A model generated the notes under the pieces. The model searched no databases. It saw only the letters and a program-made list of their open reading frames with translations, and was not told where the DNA came from. A stretch of DNA of 25,311 bases from Candidatus Rifleibacteriota bacterium (lineage in GTDB: Bacteria > Riflebacteria > Ozemobacteria > Ozemobacterales > Ozemobacteraceae): positions 1 to 25,311 of the forward strand of contig JAKQKW010000075.1 in the NCBI GenBank assembly GCA_029560455.1, written 5' to 3'. Both the position numbers and the translations under genes were made by a program. Below, piece after piece: positions 14,499-20,719 of this stretch. Within the stretch, counting starts at the first letter, position 1. Each line of letters opens with the position of its first letter.

Positions 14499-14992
14499 CA
14501 GAGTTCCAGGTTTACCGTTTCAATTTTGTTGCCCGGCATACGCAGCGCCAGATTGAGGCTTTTGACCCGTTGCCCGGCATGACTGAAAATACCATCGGCA
14601 CCAACATCGATCGTTTCGAAAACTGAGCTGCCATCGAGTTCGGGTATGCGCAGCTGAAGCGAGCCGGATTGCTCTACCGTAAATGTCTGATTGCGAAAAA
14701 CTATACGTAATGGGGTTTTGCGCATACCGGCGCGTAATCTGCAGGCCTGAAAAAAACTTTTCAGTTCGTCGGTTCTGGCGCGGGTCTGTGAATCGTGTGT
14801 CACGCCTGCGTAGATCGAGATGCCGGTGCCGCAGAGTATGCCCATTACCAGAACAACCATAAGAACTTCAATCAGCGAAAAACCCTTGCCACTCAATTTA
14901 CCGGCAGAATGCAGACTGCGTTGGTGGAGGCGACTGCCTGTAAAGAGGGTGGAGCGGGCCGCTGGCGAATTGAAGTCGCGGCTGACTGCCAT
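14498..14992 (-). CDS. Minor pseudopilin, GspH/FimT-like, with a long leader peptide
   Basis: The prepilin motif S-G-K-G then F-S-L-I-E-V-L-M-V-V and the TM helix begin at about residue 38, so the leader before the cleavage site is unusually long. The C-terminal part (about 100 residues) has the beta-rich pattern of GspH/FimT minor pseudopilins. Start choice is uncertain: ATG at 14992 lies 4 bases after the upstream stop and is used here (164 aa); GTG at 15016 would overlap that gene by 20 bases and lengthen the leader further. Both leave a basic leader containing R-S-L-H-S-A-G-K-L. Positioned after the G-like and before the I-like gene. Confidence 0.8.
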   Translation of the reverse strand: MAVSRDFNSPAARSTLFTGSRLHQRSLHSAGKLSGKGFSLIEVLMVVLVMGILCGTGISIYAGVTHDSQTRARTDELKSFFQACRLRAGMRKTPLRIVFRNQTFTVEQSGSLQLRIPELDGSSVFETIDVGADGIFSHAGQRVKSLNLALRMPGNKIETVNLEL

Positions 14993-14996
14993 CTGC

Positions 14997-15512
14997 TTAC
15001 CAGTAGTGGTGAGCACTGTCCTTTGAGCCGTCGGGGCCCATCTGACCGTTCATGCCGATCCAGCGGGTGCCAAGACGGAGAGCGCAGACAACGCCGCGGC
15101 CACCCATCTTGCCGTCTGAACCGATGATCCACAGACCGGTATTATCGGTGCTGTAAAAGCGGTAACTCGAACCGTTCCAGGTGTAACCCCAGCGGTTGGC
15201 GGCTTCGGGGCAAATGAAAAGCTTGGTGTCTTTTGCAATATCATTGAGCTGCAGCAGAGCGTTGGAATATTTCCAGCGCAGGTTGCCAGAGCGGTCAACC
15301 CATGCCCAGCGGTTTTTGCCGATATCAAGTTCAAAATTCTTTGCTTCCCAGAGGGAGATCAGGCTTTCGATGCCCTTCTGGTTGGAAAGGCATGATTTGG
15401 CGCGCGCAATGGAGGCAATACTCTGGTAACGCGGAATGGCAATGGCAACCAGAATGCCTATTACCAGAACAACAATCAATAACTCGACAAGTGAAAAACC
15501 TTTTCTTCGCAT
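14997..15512 (-). CDS. gspG: Major pseudopilin, GspG-like
   Basis: A 171-aa prepilin: M-R-R-K-G then F-S-L-V-E-L-L-I-V-V with the E5 glutamate, a long hydrophobic helix and A-I-P-R-Y-Q-S, typical of GspG-class major pseudopilins and many type IV pilins. The ATG at 15512 is chosen because GGAGG sits four bases upstream, the best ribosome site in the operon and consistent with high expression of a major subunit. The C-terminal domain has two widely spaced cysteines and many Trp/Gly residues (W-A-W-V-D-R-S-G-N), and the W-I-I-G-S-D-G-K segment recalls pilin-type domains. First pseudopilin in the operon, 48 bases after the platform protein gene. Confidence 0.88.
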   Translation of the reverse strand: MRRKGFSLVELLIVVLVIGILVAIAIPRYQSIASIARAKSCLSNQKGIESLISLWEAKNFELDIGKNRWAWVDRSGNLRWKYSNALLQLNDIAKDTKLFICPEAANRWGYTWNGSSYRFYSTDNTGLWIIGSDGKMGGRGVVCALRLGTRWIGMNGQMGPDGSKDSAHHYW

Positions 15513-15560
15513 AGAGCCTCCACGAATTTTTTGCAACACGTCAAACGCAGTCCTGTTAAT

Positions 15561-16775
15561 TTAACGCACCGTCTTAATTATGTCAAACAATGGCATGTAC
15601 ATGGCAAGTGCCAGAGTCACTACAAAAATCGCCAGAAAGATTACCAGAGCCGGCTGGATCAATGATACTGCGGTTTCAAGCGTCAGTTCAAGGTCACGTT
15701 CATAAATAATTCCCGCTTTTTCCAGCATTTCGCCGGTATTGCCGCCCCGCTCACCAACGTCGGTCATAAGAATGATGCTCTCGGGAAAAAGATGGCGAAA
15801 ACGCCCGACTGACTGTGAAAGCGACTCACCGCGACTGACTGACTCGCGGATATTATTTATGGCTTCTTTGTAGACAAGATTGTTCAGAGCCTTTTCAACG
15901 GCCTGAAGCGAGGTCAGAATCGGCACACCGCACTTGAGCAGGGTGCCGAGAATACGTGCGAACAGCGACATTTCCATCTGCTGAACCACCGGCCCAAAAA
16001 TAGGCATGCGGATCGTAACTTCGGCGATACGCCGGGCTCCGCCTTCGGTGCGGCGTAATATTATGAACATGGCGATTGCCAGACCAATTATCGAAATGAT
16101 CAAAATCGAGTGCCCGGTCAGAAAATTTGACGCAGCGAGAACGATGCGGGTTGGCAGCGGCAGTATCTGGCCATGTGATTGAATCTTTTCGATGAAAACC
16201 GGAAAAACATAAACCAGCAGGGCCCAGGCGACAATAATGGTGTTGAGCAGCAGAATTGCCGGGTAAATCATCGACTTGATAATTTTGGCCCGCAGGCGGT
16301 ACATGGCGTCATGAATGTATGAGTAGCGTTCGAGAATCTCGCCGAGAATGCCGCCGATTTCGCCAACCTCGACCATGGTAATGAAGAGATTCGAGAAAAC
16401 GCCGCGATGGCTTTTGAGAGCGTCAGAAAAAGATTTGCCCGATTCGATTTTTTCGCGCAGATCTTTAAGCAGAGATTTGAGCGGGCAGTTTGGCAGCTGC
16501 CGGTAGAGGGCGTGCAGACTCATTATCAGAGGGCAGCCGGCATTGATAAGACTTGACAGTTGCAGCAGAAAAAAGTTCATGGCATGCGGTGCGATATTAA
16601 GATCGGGAGTGCCGGATGCAACGAGACTCTGTAATGGTGCGGCGGTGATTTCGAGAACGAAATAGCTGCGGTCTGCCAGCCAGGTGCCAACTTCTTCTGC
16701 AGTTGCGGCTTCCATGAAGCCTTCCATCGGTTTGCCCTTGACGTCGAGAGCTTTGTAAGCAAACCTTCTGGTCAC
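15561..16775 (-). CDS. gspF: Type II secretion/type IV pilus platform protein GspF/PilC
   Basis: A 404-aa polytopic inner-membrane protein with the N-terminal F-A-Y-K-A-L-D-V-K-G motif of the family, two repeated cytoplasmic helical (T2SSF) domains, each with the pattern G-E-x-G-G-x-L-G-E-I/L near I-T-M-V-E-V-G-E-I-G-G and L-M-T-D-V-G-E-R-G-G, and three predicted TM helices (about 168-190, 215-235, 370-395). It receives movement from the ATPase and adds or extracts pilin subunits. GTG start at 16775 overlaps the ATPase stop by four bases (GTGA), so the two are translationally coupled. Length and motifs are normal. Confidence 0.94.
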   Translation of the reverse strand: MTRRFAYKALDVKGKPMEGFMEAATAEEVGTWLADRSYFVLEITAAPLQSLVASGTPDLNIAPHAMNFFLLQLSSLINAGCPLIMSLHALYRQLPNCPLKSLLKDLREKIESGKSFSDALKSHRGVFSNLFITMVEVGEIGGILGEILERYSYIHDAMYRLRAKIIKSMIYPAILLLNTIIVAWALLVYVFPVFIEKIQSHGQILPLPTRIVLAASNFLTGHSILIISIIGLAIAMFIILRRTEGGARRIAEVTIRMPIFGPVVQQMEMSLFARILGTLLKCGVPILTSLQAVEKALNNLVYKEAINNIRESVSRGESLSQSVGRFRHLFPESIILMTDVGERGGNTGEMLEKAGIIYERDLELTLETAVSLIQPALVIFLAIFVVTLALAMYMPLFDIIKTVR

Positions 16776-18526
16776 TGGTCAGACTCCTCGCTGGTGGCAA
16801 TTGCCCGGCGAATTTCTTCGCCGCGGGTCAGACGCATTACTTCGTCGATAGTGGTCACGCCCCTGACGGCCTTGAAGATGCCGTCGACGCGCATGGTGCG
16901 CATGCCGCCGCGAATCGCGGCCTGCCTGATATCCCGCGCCGAAACCGATTTAAGAATCAGGCTGTGAATTTCGTCATTGATCGTCATGATCTCGTGAATG
17001 GCTGTTCGACCGGTATAGCCGGTGCGGCGGCAGGTCAGGCAGCCTTTGCCTTTGAAAAGATCTGCGTTTTCATGCCCATGTTCGGCGAGAAGTTCCAGGG
17101 CTTCGCCGTCTGGTTTGTAGGCAGTTTTGCATGATGGGCAGATTTTTCTGACGAGTCGCTGGCCGCCGACCCCGATTACAGCCGAAGCGACCAGATATGG
17201 CTCGACACCCATTTCGATCAGGCGTGTAACTGCCGATGCGGCGTCATTGGTATGCAGGGTCGAAAAGACAAGATGGCCGGTAAGAGCAGATTCAATGGCA
17301 ATTTGAGCGGTTTCGAAATCGCGAATTTCGCCGATCAGAATTACGTTCGGGTCCTGGCGCAGAATCGAGCGCAGCGTTCGCGCAAAGGTCAGGCCGATTT
17401 CGGGCCTGACCTGCACCTGGTTGATGCTCGGAATAAGATATTCAACCGGGTCCTCAACGGTGGTAATGTTGATCTGCCCGTTTCTGATAAAGTTTATGGC
17501 GGCATACAGAGTTGAGGTTTTGCCTGACCCGGTGGGGCCGGTCATCAGAATGATGCCGTTCGGTGAAGAAGAGAGTGTCTTGAACAGATCGAGCAGGTCT
17601 TCGTCGAACCCGACCTGGTCGAGGGTGAGTTGCATACGGCTCTTGTCAAGAATACGTATGACAATCTTCTCGCCAAAAACAGTCGGCAGCGACGATACGC
17701 GCAGGTCGATACTTTTATTCTGAACTTTTACCTTGATGCGGCCATCCTGGGGCAGGCGTTTTTCAGAAATGTCCATCTGCGCCATGATTTTAAGGCGCGA
17801 CAGCAGCTCGCTCTGAATGGTTTTAGGCGCCTTCATCAGCTCATTCAGAATACCGTCGATTCTGTATCTGACCCTGATTATTTCTTCGTCGGGTTCGATG
17901 TGAATATCGCTGGCGCGGTCGTTGATGGCCTGCTGAATGATTGTGTTGACGAGGTTGATGATCGGCACGCTCTGCTCTTCGCCACCAATGTCGAAAGTGT
18001 TGAAGAAGCTTTCGTCGAGCTTCACCTCAGAACTGCGTTCGGCGGCTATATTATCGACCGCATTCTGCAGACTGTCGCTGTTGCCGTAATAGTGTCTGAT
18101 CGCCGCTTCTACCTGTGATTCAGGACTGATGGCGATCTCGAGTTCGTAGCCGGTCTGAAAGGTTATTTCGTCGATGATAAAAACATCGAGTGGATCGGCC
18201 ATGCTGATCTGCAGACGGTTGCCCTCAAGCCTTACCGGCAGAAGATTGTGGCTGCGCACGATACCGTCAGGGATAGTCGTCAGAACTTCTGGTGGTACTG
18301 TAACCTCATTGAGGTTCAGGCACGGAATATTCATCTGGCTGGCAAGGGTGTTGGCAATGCTGTCTTCGTTGGTCAGACCAGTTTCGACAAGAACCTTGCC
18401 GAGGCGTTTGCCGAGAATTTTCTGTTTCGAAAGGGCTTCCTGAAGTTGTTCACCGGTGATCAGGCCGGCTTCGACAAGAATGTCGCCGAGTCGCTTACGT
18501 TGTTGATTACCGGATTTTGCAGACAT
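16772..18526 (-). CDS. gspE: Secretion/pilus assembly ATPase GspE/PilB
   Basis: A 584-aa hexameric ATPase that powers pseudopilus assembly on the cytoplasmic face. Residues about 11-75 form an MshEN/GspE N-terminal domain with the doubled R-L-G-x-x-L-V-E motif. Next come a linker, the N2 domain, Walker A G-P-T-G-S-G-K-T at 330-337, an Asp box, Walker B with I-L-I-G-E-I-R-D, a His box (G-H-L-V-F-S-T-L-H-T-N-D), and the metal-binding tetracysteine C463-x-x-C466 and C496-x-x-C499. The ATG at 18526 is preferred over a TTG at 18592 because the upstream codon would overlap the preceding TPR gene and the ATG gives a normal N-terminus. The tetracysteine is typical of assembly rather than retraction ATPases. 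Confidence 0.95.
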   Translation of the reverse strand: MSAKSGNQQRKRLGDILVEAGLITGEQLQEALSKQKILGKRLGKVLVETGLTNEDSIANTLASQMNIPCLNLNEVTVPPEVLTTIPDGIVRSHNLLPVRLEGNRLQISMADPLDVFIIDEITFQTGYELEIAISPESQVEAAIRHYYGNSDSLQNAVDNIAAERSSEVKLDESFFNTFDIGGEEQSVPIINLVNTIIQQAINDRASDIHIEPDEEIIRVRYRIDGILNELMKAPKTIQSELLSRLKIMAQMDISEKRLPQDGRIKVKVQNKSIDLRVSSLPTVFGEKIVIRILDKSRMQLTLDQVGFDEDLLDLFKTLSSSPNGIILMTGPTGSGKTSTLYAAINFIRNGQINITTVEDPVEYLIPSINQVQVRPEIGLTFARTLRSILRQDPNVILIGEIRDFETAQIAIESALTGHLVFSTLHTNDAASAVTRLIEMGVEPYLVASAVIGVGGQRLVRKICPSCKTAYKPDGEALELLAEHGHENADLFKGKGCLTCRRTGYTGRTAIHEIMTINDEIHSLILKSVSARDIRQAAIRGGMRTMRVDGIFKAVRGVTTIDEVMRLTRGEEIRRAIATSEESDQ

Positions 18527-18539
18527 TTTTTTGGGGCTC

Positions 18540-19292
18540 TTATCTTTTCCAGAAGCATTTTCTGGCGGTTTCGTAGCTCGGGTTGATCTCAAGGGCCTTG
18601 CGAAAGGCCATCATTGCTTCATTTTTCAGTCCTTTGGCTTCAAGAGCCTGACCGAGTTTGTAATAACCATCTGCAAAACCGGGGTATTTCTGGATATAGC
18701 GGCGCAGCTGTCTGATCAGTTCTTCAACCAGATCGCTGTTGTCAAGCAATACAGAGGTTTCGTAGCAGTAGTCTTCCGCATCCTGGGCCTGATATTCAGC
18801 AAAGAAAAGTGCGATGACCTTTTTATATTCATTCAGAGCTTCGTCTTTGCGATTCAGGGCCTCGAGAATATGCGCTCTTTCGTTAAGTGCTTCGCGGTAT
18901 TTGGGGTTGAGCTTGACCGCTTCGCAGAGCTGATCGTTGGCCTTTTCCAGCATGCCAAGGCTACGGTAGGCCTGGGCCTGGTGAAAAAACGCATCAGGCC
19001 AGCGCTGCTTTTCGATAACTTTTGCGAAAGCGTCGACCGCTTCCTGGTAGCGCCCGGCGTTGAGAAGAGCCTTGCCGAGGTTGTTCCAGTATTCACTGCT
19101 GGGGCTCAGTTCGATGCACTTCTGATAATGCTCGATTGCTTCTTCGAATTTGCCCAGGCGCACCAGACCATTGGCCAGGCTGCATCTGAGTAAATGATTG
19201 CCCGGCTCAGAGGCCAGTTTGCGCTGGTTTTCCTGAACCGCCTCTTCTATAAGACCTTCGCTGTAGTAAGAACGGGGCGCATCTGCAGTCAT
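18540..19292 (-). CDS. TPR protein, second gene of the secretion operon
   Basis: A 250-aa protein made almost entirely of tetratricopeptide repeats, about six, for example L-V-R-L-G-K-F-E-E-A-I-E-H-Y and L-L-N-A-G-R-Y-Q-E-A-V-D-A-F, with characteristic N-P and S-P ends between repeats. There is no signal peptide or TM segment, so it is probably cytoplasmic. Its ATG shares one base with the stop of the cupin gene (TAATG), and its stop lies 13 bases before the ATPase start. A scaffold role for ATPase assembly is suggested only by position; TPR proteins are generic protein-protein adaptors. Confidence 0.82.
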   Translation of the reverse strand: MTADAPRSYYSEGLIEEAVQENQRKLASEPGNHLLRCSLANGLVRLGKFEEAIEHYQKCIELSPSSEYWNNLGKALLNAGRYQEAVDAFAKVIEKQRWPDAFFHQAQAYRSLGMLEKANDQLCEAVKLNPKYREALNERAHILEALNRKDEALNEYKKVIALFFAEYQAQDAEDYCYETSVLLDNSDLVEELIRQLRRYIQKYPGFADGYYKLGQALEAKGLKNEAMMAFRKALEINPSYETARKCFWKR

Positions 19293-20038
19293 TATTTGTT
19301 TCCAGACTTTTCGACCGCTTTGATTGTCTTCGCAGCCGAGGCGACGCTGGGTGGCTGACTGTTGAGTGAAAGCCGGTCTTTATCGTCGATCTTTTCGGGT
19401 TCGGATTTAGTTGCAGCAGGTTTTTCGGTGACACCGCCGAGTTTTACTTCGGTTGGACTGCCGGGAACTGCAGGCAACGGCGGAGTTACGACATGCTTTT
19501 CTTCTTCTTTTTTTGCAGCTGGTGCGGCTTTAGCGGCAGCTGCCGCATCATCGGCCGGTTTGGTCCAGTTGCGATATTCTTCTTCGGGGCCAGACGGTGA
19601 ATAATACTGCAGAAACTTTACCACATCGGTAGAATCATTAAGGTATTCGTGAAAAGATTTGGCGGGAATGAAAGCGGTGCTGTTCGGGCCAAGAACCTTT
19701 ATCTCTTCGCCAATTCGCAGGGTCAGATTGCCTTCGAGAACGTGAATGATCTCGGTCACGAACACATGGCGGTGACTGCCGATGTGAGCGCCCGGCAGAT
19801 AGGTCAGATGCACCAGAGTTGCGATCGAGGGCCCGACCTTTGACGGATCAACCAGTATCTTCGCACCAATTCGCTTGTCGGGCGAAGTGTGGTATTCGGC
19901 GTCGTCAAAGGCGACGAAATTTACTGATGCCGTCTTGTTCACCTGCTTTTCGGCGGCGCCTGATGGAGCCTGGCCGGCGAGCAGGGTTATGATCAATGTG
20001 AGAGCTATAGTTCCGGAAAAAAGTTTTGTGTTTTTCAT
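19292..20038 (-). CDS. Exported cupin-domain protein, first gene of the secretion operon
   Basis: A 248-aa protein with a signal peptide (M-K-N-T-K-L-F, hydrophobic to about residue 22, ending G-A-A-E). The cupin fold (about 50-150) carries the metal-ligand pattern H89-R-H91, E96 and H130 in F-I-P-A-K-S-F-H-E-Y-L-N, matching the two conserved cupin motifs. The C-terminal 100 residues are Ala/Pro/Lys-rich low complexity. The ATG at 20038 is used: a strong promoter lies seven bases upstream and an in-frame TTG at 20074 coincides with the -35 box. It may be an enzyme or a sugar/metal-binding protein; the substrate cannot be told. A cupin leading a gsp operon is unusual. Confidence 0.85.
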   Translation of the reverse strand: MKNTKLFSGTIALTLIITLLAGQAPSGAAEKQVNKTASVNFVAFDDAEYHTSPDKRIGAKILVDPSKVGPSIATLVHLTYLPGAHIGSHRHVFVTEIIHVLEGNLTLRIGEEIKVLGPNSTAFIPAKSFHEYLNDSTDVVKFLQYYSPSGPEEEYRNWTKPADDAAAAAKAAPAAKKEEEKHVVTPPLPAVPGSPTEVKLGGVTEKPAATKSEPEKIDDKDRLSLNSQPPSVASAAKTIKAVEKSGNK

Positions 20039-20045
20039 GAACGAA

Positions 20046-20074
20046 ATTCTAGCGGTTAAACAATAGCTTGTCAA
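20046..20074 (-). promoter_or_regulatory. Strong sigma70-type promoter of the secretion operon, apparently leaderless
   Basis: On the minus strand, TTGACA (20074 down to 20069), a 17-base spacer and TAGAAT (20051 down to 20046) give a perfect -35 and a 5-of-6 -10 at ideal spacing. The ATG of the cupin gene begins after seven bases, so transcription would start at, or one base before, the start codon. No ribosome site precedes the ATG, consistent with a leaderless message. Confidence 0.75.
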
Positions 20075-20085
20075 GGCGCATCGGA

Positions 20086-20114
20086 TTGACTTTCTCTTAA
20101 CTATACAGTACCAT
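20086..20114 (+). promoter_or_regulatory. Candidate divergent promoter for the large K-like operon
   Basis: TTGACT at 20086-20091, then 17 bases, then TACCAT at 20109-20114 (4 of 6 matches). It lies back to back with the cupin promoter, its -35 beginning 12 bases from the other. A message starting near 20121 would have a leader of about 26 bases before the ATG at 20147. Confidence 0.4.
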
Positions 20115-20146
20115 AATGTACAACTCTGAATAAGTCATGGGAAATA

Positions 20147-20719
20147 ATGAATCATTCTCCTGCTGTCAGACGCAGCCTGTTGCTGCTGCTGGTCCTGGCG
20201 ATACTGCATCTGCCGGGTTGTTGTTCACGCAAGACAACCGAAAAGCGAAATGGCAACGGCAAGAAGCCTGCAGCAGGTTCGGTCTCAACCTCTGTTCGAA
20301 ACAGTGGCGGCCAGACGCAGGGGGCAGGTGAGGAGCTCATCTCTGGTAACGAGTCGGTCAGACCGCTTCGCGACAAGGATAAGCGCATCAAAGAGCAGTA
20401 TCGAAGACTTGAATATGCATTCGACATGTATAACAGCGCGAATTTTGACGGGGCCCTGCGCGAGGTTGAACGTCTGCAGCTCGAGATCAACAATGACCCA
20501 TATCTCGAAATGCAGAGCTGGTATCTTTCTGCAATGATCTATCACAAATCCGACAAACCCAGCCGAAGGAAAAGGGCAATGCGCAAAATGCTCGAAAGCA
20601 TGGAACAGGTTCAGAAAGATCCGAGATTCCGTGCTGCCTTTGAAGATGGCATGATCAGCCAGGAACTGATGAACCTGGCCCGTGAGAAAGGAAACGACCG
20701 CTATGGCAAATTTGAATAA
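20147..20719 (+). CDS. Lipoprotein with helical repeat-like domain
   Basis: A 190-aa lipoprotein: a long leucine-rich signal and the lipobox L-H-L-P-G-C (lipidated Cys25). A basic and Gly/Ser-rich linker (about 28-70) follows, then a helical region (about 75-190) with a TPR-like pattern (A-F-D-M-Y-N-S-A-N-F-D-G-A-L). The residues after the lipidated cysteine (C-S-R-K) lack an inner-membrane-retention aspartate, so the outer membrane is the likely site in a classical Lol system. The gene overlaps the next one by 17 bases. Lipidated, TPR-like partners serve as pilotins in pilus systems, but homology is not established. Confidence 0.78.
   Translation: MNHSPAVRRSLLLLLVLAILHLPGCCSRKTTEKRNGNGKKPAAGSVSTSVRNSGGQTQGAGEELISGNESVRPLRDKDKRIKEQYRRLEYAFDMYNSANFDGALREVERLQLEINNDPYLEMQSWYLSAMIYHKSDKPSRRKRAMRKMLESMEQVQKDPRFRAAFEDGMISQELMNLAREKGNDRYGKFE

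Noticed and set aside
16772..18526. PilT-type retraction ATPase
   Set aside because: The length of 584 aa, N-terminal MshEN domain and tetracysteine metal site indicate an assembly ATPase (GspE/PilB).
18531..19193. A 220-codon plus-strand frame opposite the TPR gene
   Set aside because: The minus-strand reading gives regular TPR repeats; the plus frame is an antisense by-product.
20137..20331. An alternative start at ATG 20137 in another frame
   Set aside because: That frame gives only 64 residues with no export signal, while ATG 20147 opens a lipoprotein with a clear lipobox.
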